Assembly: GCF_001949145.1 (NCBI RefSeq)
Contig: NW_019091357.1
Coordinates: 1,359,210 to 1,387,428, forward strand
Length of the DNA stretch: 28,219 nt
Direction: 5' to 3'
DNA from: Acanthaster planci
Lineage: Eukaryota > Echinodermata > Asteroidea > Valvatida > Acanthasteridae
Shown here: in pieces, positions 1-11,800 of the stretch
Numbering within the stretch: position 1 is the first letter of the stretch
Layout of the letters: each line of letters begins with the position of its first letter
Translations under genes and position numbers: made by a program
Notes under the pieces: generated by a model
What the model was told of the DNA's origin: nothing
Databases searched by the model: none
What the model saw: the letters and a program-made list of their open reading frames with translations, nothing else

Positions 1-52
1 GTTTGTGAAAATTTCCTTGAATGAATTGATTCTTTCCTTGTGCTCTCATCAG

Positions 53-3000
53 ATGAAGATATCATCTTCCTTGTGGGAGAGTCTGAGCTGTGTGATGCTG
101 CCATCCCAGTCAAAACTCCATCGCAGCTGCTTTTGGAAGTATTTCAGCGTCTCAAGCCGAGGGTCCCAGGCTGCAAAACGATTCTCTCAGCAGAGTCACA
201 ACTGGTCGTCATGCAGCTGTGCCTCGCAGAACACAGCAAAGAGGTTTGTTAAAGATGCACCATCGGTACCGACCATTTCGTTGAACATGGAGGTGCATGA
301 AATATTCCACAACGGATGCGGCTTGACACTTACTGTTCTCATTGGAAACAGCCCAATGACAGATAGTGTTCCCATCTGAGCTTAACTTCCTTTGAGTTTC
401 AAGGGTTTCATCCTAATCACTCCGCTGTGGCTTGATATCACACACAACTCTATGAGGACTGGCTGCGGCCACTACATGTAGTACAGCAGACTCCTGTCTA
501 ATCTTAAGCCGCAGCCAAGTAATTCTGACACAGCCTAAGCAGAGGAAATATTGCTCAGCGAATTTACATGCCAAGCATAAGTTGCCTGGAAGCAGGTAGC
601 GAGCAGTACATGATGTGTATCATTTTAGCTAGTAACCTGAATTTTCCAAGCAAAGTTTTCCATGCTTAGCAGCTAACACTTCAGGAAATTGAATTCTCGG
701 AAAAGACACCCTGGAAATGATTGAACTCTGGGAATGTTAAGTGAAATGTATGTACGCTATCTACATGTACCTCGGGAATGTTCCACTCTGGCTGTGAGCA
801 TACTGGAGATGCACCGTGTCCCTAAGGCACACTCGTACGTGCAGCTCTGGAAGGAGTACAAATTATTCCCTGTTGGAAGCACTTTTTCTCCAGTCTCAGT
901 CCATTCTGAGTTGAGCTGACTATAAAAAAAATCTGGAAAATGACATTTAAAATGGCGTCCGTGATTGAGATTCAGTCCTGGACACCTTTTGTACATGTGT
1001 GAGTCAGTCACACATCTGTGGCAACTTTTAAATCCTTTTGACTGTTTTAAAATCTGTGGAACTTGAGGTACGTGAGTTCCAAATGATATCTTTTTCTTTT
1101 TGCAGTTTTTGCTTATGGCTGTTTGATTTCTTGCCAGAAATATGGTGTTTACGAAGCTGATGTCAGTCAGGTATCTCGAGCAACCAGTGAGCTCAACGAG
1201 CACAAACTTACCCAATGTGATGGGGATTCACCAGCAGGTCGATGCCAAAACTCGCCAGCAGAAATCTCAGCAAGTTTGTCACCGTCTCGGGCCGTGGGAC
1301 GCCGTTACAAAGCTTTCTTGTCAAGCTGCGGCATGCTGGACATACCAGATATCTATCAGCAAGTCCAGACGTTGTTGCACGAGAACAGAAGTGTAGCCAA
1401 GTTGTTCAGGGCCACGACCAGGTTAATCGTGCTACAGTGGCCATCCCAACTCATGGAGGTAACTCTCTCAACATGCTCAAGCTTTTCCTTAATTACCAGA
1501 TAATGTACATGTAGCATTTACTCCAACAGTTAAAACGAGGCGAGTAGCTTTCTCAGTAACAGTTTTCCATACTCTACTTTTCACGTATGTCGTGGTCATT
1601 CCTAATTCTAAACTCCGCAGGAGGTCTTAAGCGACTCCACCTACCTTTTTGTTTTTCTCTCCCTATTGGTGTGCTTGCCAAAGGAATGACCCAGTCCCGT
1701 ATTCCAACAGCGCATGCCCAAAATAAAGTATGTCTGGGGACATTCGCATGCTCATCAGTGCGAACTTACGCTGATTCACGTGCGTGCTTTGTTTCCAAAT
1801 GACCTTGCCTTCTTGAAATACTGAACTGGCTCATTGAGTTCAACATGGCTTACATTTTGGACAGAGACTGTTGATTTTGATCATTTGTTTTTAGAAGTGC
1901 TTTGATTGTTGCCTTATTGTTGCAGAGAAAAATCTTGAAGTTGTTGTGTGGTGGGGCATCCCCGACTGAAATTTCAGTGGATATGCTTTGGGCATCGTTA
2001 GGGGCCATCGGCGATGGGGAGTCCAGGCCAGAGGTTTGTGACAGAGATTGGGAGATGGTACAAAACTTGAGCAAAGACAAGTGTTGCCCAGCGTCAACCC
2101 CAAAGCCTCCAAAATCACCTGTTTCATCCACCGAAGTAAGTCCCCCTGCAAGGTCAGAAGTTGGTCTAACAAATTATTATTCAGCCTCGAGGATGCATTT
2201 AATTTGAAATTCCTCAGACCTCACGTATTAAATACTCGGTATGTATCAAAACCATATTGGAGTTAATTTAAGACTGGACAACTTAGATCAAGATGCCATT
2301 CAGTCAAAAATGCTGTCGAGGAATTGATAGCATATAAAGTTTGCTAACTTTAAGGTTCACTAATTGCTTCTCCAGGAAAAGAATTGTTCCAGTACTGAAA
2401 AGTTTCCCCAAAGAACTTTGGAAAACTGCTGCGTTTCAGAACAGGTTCTGTTTTTTCAGGGTTTTTGTCTTGTTTGCATCTCTTGTTTCATACTAGGTTC
2501 TGGTGCAGCATGTCTTCCTGTCATTCCTTGGCCTCCTTGTCAATTCTCGGGATGAGATTGCCCTGGCCAGATGTCTCAGCTACTCACCGTCAGGTCTCGA
2601 CCACAAAGGATTCACAGCCTTGAAGAATGCTGCCAAGATGAAAAACATGTCCATGTATCAGGTGAACCCCCCCCCCTCACAGATTATTCAGAAGCCTAAC
2701 AGTCCAGTACCTCTAATCACATCTTCGTATCTTGAGGGAAGTTTGGAAATCAGGCCACGGCCAAATGTTGAGTCTACAACTTAGTCTAGCCAGTTTCCAA
2801 ATTCTTAGGAACCCATTTCAAACATGGTCCCAGTTCTCCAGCAGGTGGAATTTGACAGAGTGGCATTTTTTCCTAAACTTTTATTTTGTATTTGCAGACA
2901 GCTGTGTCGTACATTACTCGGTTGAGGCTTGGTGGTCGCAGCTATGCACCAGGTTCTGACATGTCATCTCTGGCTGATCACGTTAAGAGTCTCGGTGAAT

Positions 3001-6000
3001 TTGTAACCAATGTCCAGAAACTACAGGTGTTGGTAGAGGAAGTCCCAAACACAAGGTTTGTAATTTTTAAACACCTTTGAAAGTTAAAGTGCACAGAGTT
3101 GACCCTCTGGTTTCTTTCCAGATTTGTTAATTTGTGTCAATTTAGGAAGATTTGTAGTTAGGGTACCAATCAAGTTTGGATTGACTAGTGAGCAGAAGGT
3201 CATGGGTTTGAGTCCCATCCAAGTAAGCTGTGAATTGTTTTGCAAGCCTTAAGACAACACCGAATGTACAGTGTTTATAAATATAAATTTGTTGAAATGC
3301 AAAACACCAGATATTAAAATCCACATCCCCACAATACAAAAATAAAGCATGGATAATTTTTTTTTAAGGTAAATTTTCTTGTCTGATAAGAAAAATCTAT
3401 GGGAAAAGTCTTACTTTTGAATATCTTGAGCCTTAGTTAATATACATGTTCTTAAACCATCGTTTTTTAACTTGACACATTTCATTTCTCGTTCTTTTAT
3501 GTATGAGTAGGCAGTGCATTACAAAGGTACTACTTTTGATCAAAAACATCCTTTGCAAGTGTCGGGACACCGTCTTCAAGCAAGCAGCTGTGGAAAAGGT
3601 CTGCCAGAAATTACTGACCAAATTTGACACTCTGCTGACGGTTTTTGATCGAAGAAGTACAAGTAGCCCTCCCAAGGTAATATTTAAGAACCACTTGGAG
3701 TTTGCAGGCAGCGGTGAATTGAATATGGATCTTTTTTACCCACGTGACTGGAATGCGCCAAATGTAAACAATACCACCACATGTGGACCGCCGTGGCCGA
3801 GGTGAACACATATATTCCTACAGGCAGCTTCAATCACGTACAGAGGGACGTACAAACACTGTATGTTTGACTAGTTTTATATCTCAAATAAGTAGATTAC
3901 CATCACCACACTATCCACTCATTACCATCACAACACATCGCAGTCCATCACAAGTGTGACATCACATGAGAAAGGTCTATATTATGCTATCATGATGGAC
4001 ACTGGATGTGGAAACTGAGCATAGTGTGAGGCAATTTCTGTCGTACGTACACGCGCATTTCTGTGATCGCTTGCAAGAAGATGCCCTCCACATGAGTGGA
4101 GTCTGCTGAAAATTAGTTGCAAATGCTGCCCTCTATGGCAGGAAACCCCAAAGCCAAGCATCAACCCCAAGGGTACTCTTTGTTTATGATGATCTTGCAC
4201 AAAAAATTTGAGGATGTAATTTTCCGTTTGTCAGACATGAGCTATACTGTGCGAGTGGGAATTTTGAGAACTTTTAAACTTAGGTTGCAGTTTCATACTT
4301 TTCACTCGACCTGCAGGCTGTTAATCAAGGAGGAAGTGTCTTGGGCCGTAAGACACTCAAAGTCATCCTGGCATTCCTTGATCAGGAGGCTACAAGCCCC
4401 GCCCACCATAATGCAGTAGACGTGCTGAGCGAATGCACCTTGACACAGACAACCCCCGTCCAAGTGCCGTCTTTTCTGGCACGGTTCAGGTGAACCAACT
4501 AAATTGAACTGCTGTTACCCACATAGTTTGAGGAAACGTTTCCGATACGTGCATTTATCAGACGATTCCTGCTCCAAAACTAATTGACTTATGGAACCCG
4601 ATTTTGCTTTTTTTTTTTCAAATCATGTCTTCATCACCTGTATCGGATTCAAGGTGGTTACAGGGTCATTGTCAAGCAGTTTCTGTTAGAACCAAATGAA
4701 CATATCCCGAAATGTTGGCCCGACATTACACGTATTTCACGCTTTCTGATTATTGTTTCCTTCGTAGCTTTTACTGGCAAATATGTTCATGTGTATAGTT
4801 TGTTGTCACTGTACTGTGATATGCTAAAGCGTAAGTGCTGAATGGATCACTGACCCTCCTATGCAAAGATGTAATCTGTACCAAGTTGTCCTATCAGTCA
4901 AAATCAGCCAAATGACATGTGATACGTCTGTGTGCTGTGGAGTTGGAAGACGGTGGAAGGGATTTCACTGACTGTGACTGTTCCAGCAAAAGGAGGGTTA
5001 CCAAGTATTAACATAAGCAGCGCAATTATTATGGGCTAAAAAATTACACCAAATTTTGGTCCGCAATCCTTATGTTGTGTTGTCTCACTTTTGCCAACCA
5101 GATAACAATTTGATAAAATGTACGACCCACTCAACTGTATTATTTTTACATTTTATCATTTGAAGATCTCCCGAGGTTGTGAACCCCAAATCTCCTGAGC
5201 ACCAAGCACTGAAAGAGAGACTCATGGCCCCAAAAGAGGTAAAGAAGATGACCGAGTCCTAGGGAACAATGCTCTGCAGGTCACCAGTTCTTTCTGTCGA
5301 CACTCGCCACAAAATTAGTCAAATCTTTCTGTTCAACTAATGAGCTGTAGCAACAGTAAGAACAGTATTCAAAGCCGGAAAATATATCTTGCTGGATTCG
5401 GGAGGTTTCATTGGCGGATAATTTTGCTTTATTAAAATTGCAGTGAATTTCATCGATTGATCCTGCCTAGTCAGAAAAAAATGGCCCTCTTCATAACTTG
5501 CCAAAGAAAGAATGAGAGACTTTGAAATGTTTGGTGGCAGCAAACATACCTTTTTTCCAGTTCTGAGCATGCCTACCTTCTGAGCAGAGCCTACCTTCTG
5601 AGCATGCCTACCTTTTGAGCATGCCTACCTTCGGGGTATGTGCAATACTGTGAAAAAGGACGGGTATACATGTATCTGTTGCCACCGGCAACTCAAAGCC
5701 TCCCATTGGTAACGGTGTTAGATGTAAGTTTTAACATAATGAATTGGATCCCAAAGTGAAACTTATTTGTTCTTTTGAAAGCAGGAGACCAAACAAGTCA
5801 AGATCTTTGGCTACAAGTCCGTCATGGCATGGGCAGAGCCAGACCGAAGAAACCCCCTCCAAGAGCAAAACCTGAACACTGACTGGAACATTCCAAGCCA
5901 GGCCAACAACCAGCCAATCAAGCTGTGGGCTGAAACACCACCAGAAAAGCACAACCGGGCGAGAGTTTTCACGCACGAGTTTGAGTCACCAGTAGGGAGC

Positions 6001-6330
6001 CCGCCCAGCCAATTGTTAACTAGGCCACACCAAAGGCAGGGCATGATTGATGGCACCCCAAAGCGACCTAAAGGGCGTGTCTCGAAAATGGCAGATGCCA
6101 TGATGGACAAGGAGAACCTACTAGCATACCCTAGGGAAGGGGGAAAGGCACAGGGGGCGGGGATAAAAAAGAAGGGGACAGAGGTCAAGAGAAGGGTCAA
6201 ACGGGTACTGATGGAGGACACCGGCAATAGCCAGCCAAGCAAGAAAGTCAAGAAGGGTGTGGCAAGTCAGAAGAAACAGGTGGCACTCGTTAAGGGGCAG
6301 AAGACACTGAATCAGTTCTTTAGACTGTGA
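53..6330 (+). CDS. PARPBP: PARPBP (PARI), PCNA-interacting anti-recombinase; 5' partial, 9 exons
   Basis: Exons 53-243, 1138-1458, 1926-2135, 2497-2661, 2898-3055, 3511-3676, 4317-4489, 5166-5238 and 5785-6330 all have GT-AG borders and join in one frame (about 667 codons; human protein 579 aa). The gene enters from the left: exon 53-243 needs one base from an upstream exon. Family-diagnostic blocks match human PARI in order: FLSFLGLLVNSRDEIALA, ITRLRLGGRSYAP with DHVKSL, VNQGGSVLGRKTLKVILAFL, and the final PIP box QKTLNQFFRL (6298-6327). PARI is a nuclear UvrD-helicase-like protein that binds sumoylated PCNA and RAD51 and limits homologous recombination at forks. As in the family, no intact Walker A loop is visible near the expected GCKTILSAESQ segment. 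The last exon carries a long basic, low-complexity tail rich in K/R before the PIP box. Introns contain only repeat fragments. Exon ends are my manual choices; family identity is very secure. Confidence 0.93.
3165..3230 (+). repeat. tRNA-like B-box fragment in PARPBP intron
   Basis: The segment ends in GGGTTTGAGTCCCATCC, which matches the Pol III B box GGTTCRANTCC with one change, preceded about 40 bases earlier by a loose A-box-like TAGTTAGGG. It looks like a decayed tRNA-derived SINE head. No acceptor stem can be drawn, so it is not a tRNA gene. Confidence 0.35.
5562..5630 (+). repeat. Four tandem copies of a 17-18 bp unit
   Basis: The unit TCTGAGCATGCCTACCT is repeated at 5562, 5579 (one base longer and changed), 5597 and 5614 (one change). 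It lies in the last intron of PARPBP, about 155 bp before the final exon. Confidence 0.9.
6298..6321 (+). other. PARPBP: PIP box codons of PARPBP
   Basis: The eight codons read QKTLNQFF, fitting Q-x-x-hydrophobic-x-x-aromatic-aromatic, and are followed only by R, L and the stop. Human PARI ends the same way. The motif docks into the PCNA interdomain pocket. Confidence 0.93.
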
Positions 6331-6555
6331 CCGAATTCTTCCTGAACTGTTGTTAATTCTGTCTGCCCAGTGGATTAGTGCTTGCAGATTTTTTAAATTG
6401 GAGTTGAGACCACAGTGGACTTGGTCGACCTAACTCTCATTCCAACCTCATTATTGGTGATAATTCAGTTTTAAGAATCTGGATTCTAATTTTGGCAATG
6501 TACACATTCTTTTACTGTTTTCTTTTACATTTTATTGTACAAAATGCAGTCAACT

Positions 6556-6561
6556 ATTAAA
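6556..6561 (+). promoter_or_regulatory. PARPBP: Probable polyadenylation signal of PARPBP
   Basis: ATTAAA lies 226 bp after the PARPBP stop. It is the first common poly(A) hexamer variant seen downstream, and the segment around it is AT-rich. This would give a short 3' UTR ending before the tRNA-derived array. Confidence 0.5.
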
Positions 6562-6639
6562 ACATGTTGGATAATAAGACGCAGTACACTGAGCCATTAT
6601 TTTTGGAGAATCAGGATTTTGTGTGAAACATATGTCGGA

Positions 6640-7790
6640 CACCAAGTACAGACGTTAACTAAAAACAAAATGTCTGAATAGAACACAATTTCCAATCTTG
6701 GAACAAAGAATTCTGGGGTTCACTCTTTTTCTCTCTTTTTCGATGTGTAAGATGAGGGATAGGTACAAGAGTTTTCTAAGAAATTAAAATGCTTCAGTGG
6801 TTACGACTTCAAACTACAGACTCGGAGGTCCTGAATTCAAACCCCAACAAGTTCCTATTTTCTAAATTCAAGTACATCTTTTTTGATCTGTAAGATATTT
6901 ATATATATGGTCCAAACATGAATGAGTAAGAACATCAAGTGGTCCAGTGGTTTGGACTCGTAACTAGATTGAGAGGTCCTGGGTTCAAATCCCAACAAGT
7001 TCTTATTTCCTTACAATTTTTAAGCTCCACACCTTTCAATCTGTAAGATAAGTATATGGTCCGAGCATATATTAATAAGAAAATCAAGTGGTCCAGTGGT
7101 TAAGACTCTGAACTCTGGACTGAGAGGTCCTGGGTTCAAATTCCAGCCAGTTCCTTTTTCATAACATTTTTAAGATCCACACCTTTCAATCTGTAAGATA
7201 AGTATATGGTCCGAGCATATATTAATAAGAAAATCAAGTGGTCCAGTGGTTAGGACTCTGATCTCTGGACTGAGAGGTCCTGGGTTCAAATCCCAACCAG
7301 TTCCTTTTTCATAACATTTTTAAGATCCACACCTTTCAATCTGTAAGATAAGTATATGGTCCGAGCATACATTAATAAGAAAATCAAGTGGTCCAGTGGT
7401 TAGGACTCTGAACTCTGGACTGAGAGGTCCTGGGTTCAAATCCCAACCAGTTCCTTTTTTNNNNNNNNNNNNNNNNNNNNNNNNNNNNNNNNNNNNNNNN
7501 NNNNNNNNNNNNNNNNNNNNNNNNNNNNNNNNNNNNNNNNNNNNNNNNNNNNNNNNNNNNNNNNNNNNNNNNNNNNNNNNNNNNNNNNNNNNNNNNNNNG
7601 TACTGAGAGGTCCTGGGTTCAAATCCCAACCAGTTCCTTTTTCATACAATTTTTAAGATCCATACCTTTCAATCTTAAAGATAAATATATGGTCCGAGCA
7701 TATGTTACTAAGAAAATCAAGTGGTCCAGTGGTTAGGACTCTGAACTCTGGACTGAGAGGTCCTGAGTTCAAATCCCAGTGAAGTAGGGG
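6640..7790 (+). repeat. Tandem array of ~150-bp tRNA-derived units
   Basis: Units start (at GGTCCAGTGG or its variant) near 6791, 6941, 7090, 7240, 7390, after the gap by projection at 7573, and at 7723, so spacing is 149-150 bp outside the gap. Each unit has a tRNA-like head of about 66 bases. Its D arm GTCC/GGAC pairs perfectly (A box), and GGTTCAAATCC is an exact B box. A CTG sits where the anticodon would be, giving a tRNA-Gln/Glu-like appearance. The head is followed by a run of T, a Pol III terminator-like signal, and an AT-rich linker. The 7-bp acceptor stem cannot form, so these are not functional tRNAs. The outermost left copy (6791) is the most diverged and central copies are nearly identical. 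Traces of a still older linker extend left to about 6640. The last unit breaks off near 7782. Confidence 0.88.
7461..7599. other. Assembly gap (139 N) inside the tandem array
   Basis: The run of N replaces part of the tRNA-derived array. Unit phase before and after the gap differs by 183 bp, not a multiple of 150, so the printed gap length does not reflect a whole number of units. Any open frame running through it is meaningless. Confidence 0.98.
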
Positions 7791-7867
7791 CTTTTCTTTT
7801 ACTCAGTCTTAAATAAAAAAAATTAAAAGCAAAACTCTTTTTCACGCTAGCTTGTTTAGCTAGCTTG

Positions 7868-7965
7868 TTACCCTGCTGGGGATTGAACCTGCTTCTGGAG
7901 GGTTCTCGTCCCACCAGGGTGGTTCCACCAGGCAGCAAGCTAACCTGTTGAGCCACTTGGGTCCC
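7868..7965 (-). repeat. Second, unrelated tRNA-derived SINE-like fragment
   Basis: On the minus strand it reads AAGTGGCTCAACAGGTTAGC (A-box/D-arm-like), then GGTTCAATCCC (B box, 7879-7889). About 50 bases separate the boxes, including a longer middle section than in the neighbouring array. It differs from the 150-bp units in sequence and orientation. No complete acceptor stem is seen, so a SINE head or tRNA pseudogene is more likely than a working tRNA. Confidence 0.6.
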
Positions 7966-8331
7966 CCAACTACAAGTGTTCGTTTCTTATATATAAAGAT
8001 TAGATTCATACTTAGGAAAACTGTTCTTGAACCAGAACACACAAACCAAGAATATAAACTGGAAGCTGCAGGGTTTCCATGCAATACATAATTGTTTATC
8101 AGCACTGAAAGCTCAAGGAATACCTTGAAGATAATCAAACAAAGGCTTTAGTATTCCTCAACCCAACACCAACATTGTCTCAACCACTCCAAGATTTCCA
8201 AAAACTGTTAATGATTTAAGTGTAAAAAGTAATTTGACAGTTCAAACATTGCAGCACAAATTACTTTATATTAAAGTAGGAGGAGAAGAAAAGGAAAAAA
8301 CCTGTTTCAGAAACGGCACACAGTAGTGAAG

Positions 8332-8337
8332 TTTAAT
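8332..8337 (-). promoter_or_regulatory. TRNAU1AP: Candidate polyadenylation signal of TRNAU1AP
   Basis: On the minus strand this is ATTAAA, about 490 bases after the TRNAU1AP stop. It implies a 3' UTR across 8330-8822. Other AT-rich hexamers nearby could serve instead. Confidence 0.35.
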
Positions 8338-8494
8338 TAAAGCTTTTGGTTAAAACCTGAAAAAAGGATCCAAAACATAGGTCTCGCCACACTATGGAAG
8401 AAATTCATTTTGGGTGGTGAAAAATATGTATCATACAGCCACTCCAAGGTGGACAAATGGTAACGCAATAGCTACAAGGCAGCTCCAATCCTCC

Positions 8495-8502
8495 AAGATG
8501 GC
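8495..8502 (+). promoter_or_regulatory. YY1-like AAGATGGC site
   Basis: The context CCAAGATGGCCGAC fits the YY1 consensus, with a CRE-like TGACATCA about 20 bases downstream. It lies in the presumed TRNAU1AP 3' UTR, so a promoter role is doubtful. Confidence 0.35.
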
Positions 8503-8822
8503 CGACATTAGTTGTGACATCATCCCAAAGCCCTCAATACCTCCATAACAGTGGAAATGGAAATTGTCAGCCTTCAGGAAGGGTTCCCATATCTTTCAAA
8601 ATCTGCAATACAGACTGCTTCAGCTGTCAGTCAAAGCCCTGTTTGTCCACATATTTCCTCTTGCACATGGATAAAAACGAGGTGTGGACACCAAAAACAT
8701 CTGTGCTCTCTTTCCTTATGCCCTTGTTGTGAAGCGAAACACTGCTCTCTTCCGCATGGACGCAGAATCATTACAACCGGAACAAGCCCGGGGAAGTTGG
8801 AATGGCTAGCAGGATTCGGCAT

Positions 8823-11800
8823 TTACGCTTTGCACAAATCATCGTACGTCACGGTGACGCTGTCGACAAACTGCCACCTGGACAGTTCCAAGGCTTGGTA
8901 GAGCTCCTCGCTCTTCTCCAAGATCATGCGGTTGGACTTCTCCACGTCAATCGTGACCTCAGGGTCTGCCGAAGTTAGGAATAACAAAAGAACGAAAGAG
9001 AGCCAAAAATTAGTGTTGTAGTTGTAGCATGGATTAGAAGATAAGGGTCATTGTTACAGGTTGGCCAAGGATTTTGGTTGTCATGGTAACTGCATCAACG
9101 TCTTCATCCTGTATTTACCTTCAAGAGGGTCATCATCTTCCTCTTCAGTGACAGCAGGGGCCATGGCAGTACTGGCATTAGCATCACCACTTGCATCTGC
9201 ATTCTGAGAGCAAAGACTTACGGATACATGTCTGAACTCTCCAGGGGTCGACCAATGTAGGACTGCCAGCAAACGCACTCCCAAGCAATGCACTAGAATT
9301 TTAAAATCAGCCTCAAAGAGCAAGGGATATCGGCTTCTGCCTGGGTGATAAACATTGCTTTCATTCCAGAAAAAAAAAACAGAGAGATGTGTAAAAGAAT
9401 CTGCTTTGAGGTCTCCTTTTGTCAAGTTTTACAAGCGGTAAAGAATAAATGATATCGTTCAGTACAAGGCGGGTTGGCAACTCCCAAAAACCTCATATCC
9501 GTTTTGGTTTTATTCAACTCCTCTTGGAGGCATCAGAGGCCGCACCTTAGTTTTTGTGTCACTGGTTTGCGTCTTGTACTGGTCGTAGTAGCCACCGTAT
9601 CCTGCACCGTACTGGCCAGCCATTTGAGAATACTGCTGCTGCTGTTGGGCGCTGTAGTACTGTGGGTAGGTAACAGGTGCATTGGCAGACTGGACATAGC
9701 TGCGATGGAGAGCCAGGGAATATGAAAGACACAGTACAGCAAATGTCACATCAATGCTACATAAGCCTGCAATGCATTGACAGGCTGCATGCTATTATGG
9801 CCTCATTCAATGAGCATTCAACCACCCCTCTTCAGCCCTAAATCTCTTGAACCTCCCATTAATAGGATTTTTTTTCCCACACATCATGGAGAGCAGGATT
9901 ACGAACAAGAAGTTTCCACAGAGTTTTGTAAAATGTCAGTTTGTCATGGAATACACATGTGAATAGGCACATTGAAATACGAAAAGCATTTGGACTGCAT
10001 TGGAAAGACTCCAACGATCGGCACCGCAACAAGTGGATGTCCAGAGGGAGTGACTCCACCGATCAGCACTGCAGCAAGTGGATGTCCAGAGGGAGTGACT
10101 CCACCGATCAGCACTGCAGCAAGTGGATGTCCAGAGGGAGTGACTCCACCAATCAGCACTGCAGCGAGTGGATGTCCAGAGATGGACATAGGTTCCTACC
10201 TTTTAGATGTGTCCTTGGGTAGAGCCCGCCCAACACGGATGGCCTTCGTTCCCAGTCCTCCGGCTCCATTGAACACGCGAATAGCCTCCAGCATGTCTGC
10301 CTCGCTAGTGAACCTGACAAAGCCATAACCCCTGGAGAGAACCCCATCCCTGACCACTATGGAAGAAACAATCACAGTCAACTGTTGTAATTCATGGGTT
10401 AAAACGCTGACCTCAACCCATCCAGCTAACATCGTAACACTCCCTTTTGGCAACCTCTCGCTCCGTTTCCTTTTATCTCTGTGTTGCTTGCGCTGAGGGC
10501 GTTGTTATAGTCAAGCACAGGACCTCTTTCACGGGGCAGCCATCTTGCTTTTCTACCATTCAAACCAATGTAACCAAACCGAGGGTGGAAGGGAAAATAG
10601 TCTGTTCCCTTCTATCAATATGTGAAGTTGTATTAGTATTGCTAATGGGTCTACAGGGAACAAGACAAACATGGCAGCATTGCGATAAAGGTCTATCAAA
10701 AGTCTCTTCATGAGTCCAGTCATAAGTCCTTTCACACGACCAGTCATAAGTGACTAGGTGAACAATGAGCACTGAGCTTGGGAACCCTGACCCTTGTGTC
10801 ATATCTATTTATATCCGTGGGTAATGCCTGACCTAAGGTTTTTTTATTGTCGGGGAATCTTTGGGCAGGGAACCAGACTATAGGGGGCGTGGCTAACTCG
10901 CAAACAGTGAGAGGTCAATTGTCACTGACCGTGGAGCTATTAAACACAAGGAGTTAGAACTAAGTCCCTACAGACCGCGATCTGATTAACCACTACGGTC
11001 GGCTCCATAGACAAAGCATGGTTACCAGCCCCAGTGTTGAAGACCCTAGATATTCTTTGTACACAGTGATCGCCACTACAGGGTAGCTGGTAACCAACAG
11101 ACTCGCTGTGTTTGGCTGTGGCATACGGGAGTAAATTAATGGTGGAAAAGATGCACGAAGAAGATGCGCAGTTCTCCAGAATCGACGTTGGTTATTTGGC
11201 AAAAGCTAGATGTTTTTAAAGTGAGTTATGACATTTTGCATTACAGAACAAATACCCAAAAATGAACTGCGATATTTATATCATGAGCTGCAATCCTAGT
11301 GGTTCCTACGGTTAAAAGAAGGTGGAAACATGCCACAGGAATGCAGCGTGGCGAGGTTTCATGCCTAGCTTATTGTGGCTAATGACTGGAAGAACAACGA
11401 ATCTTCCCACGTTTTTGTGTGTTTTTTAACTTTCCTATAAGCCAGCTACTTTCTTTCAGTTTTCTTGTCAAGTATTTTTGGAGAATTTGTGTAAGTTAGT
11501 AATTCTGTTTATTGTAAGAGAGACGCTTTGGGGATGTCAAGACGTAACCAGACTTTCATTGTCATTGGAATATCAGAACAATCACTAAAATTATCAAAAT
11601 TTAAGTCTCCGATGACGATGGTTTCCGTCTCAAGGCGGCCATGTTGAACGTGCAGTAGTGTTTCAGACACGCATGCGCGGTACCCACACTCCTTTGCAAA
11701 TGCAACTCCGAGCATTCCTTGTAGCCCACAAGCAGCGCGTAATTCGTTTTGTCCTTGCAACACGTGCAGTGCTGGCGGTGGCCGTCATTGACCCTTTTGA

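Noticed and set aside
5811-6251. Minus-strand ORF of 146 aa opposite the last PARPBP exon
   Set aside because: Antisense shadow; the plus-strand reading ends in a conserved PIP box.
7320-7656. Open frames running through the N gap
   Set aside because: Unknown bases cannot support an ORF; the surrounding sequence is non-coding repeat.
6941-7790. Array of functional tRNA-Gln genes
   Set aside because: D arm and B box are intact, but the seven bases before the D arm cannot pair with the 3' segment, the anticodon stem has mismatches and the T stem is broken at one pair.
7868-7965. tRNA-Sec gene beside TRNAU1AP
   Set aside because: The long middle section is suggestive, but there is no acceptor stem and no UCA anticodon in the right place.
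9944-10328. Proteins with 15-residue repeats on both strands
   Set aside because: They arise only because the 45-bp minisatellite period is a multiple of three; the true gene there is the minus-strand RRM exon at 10200-10356.
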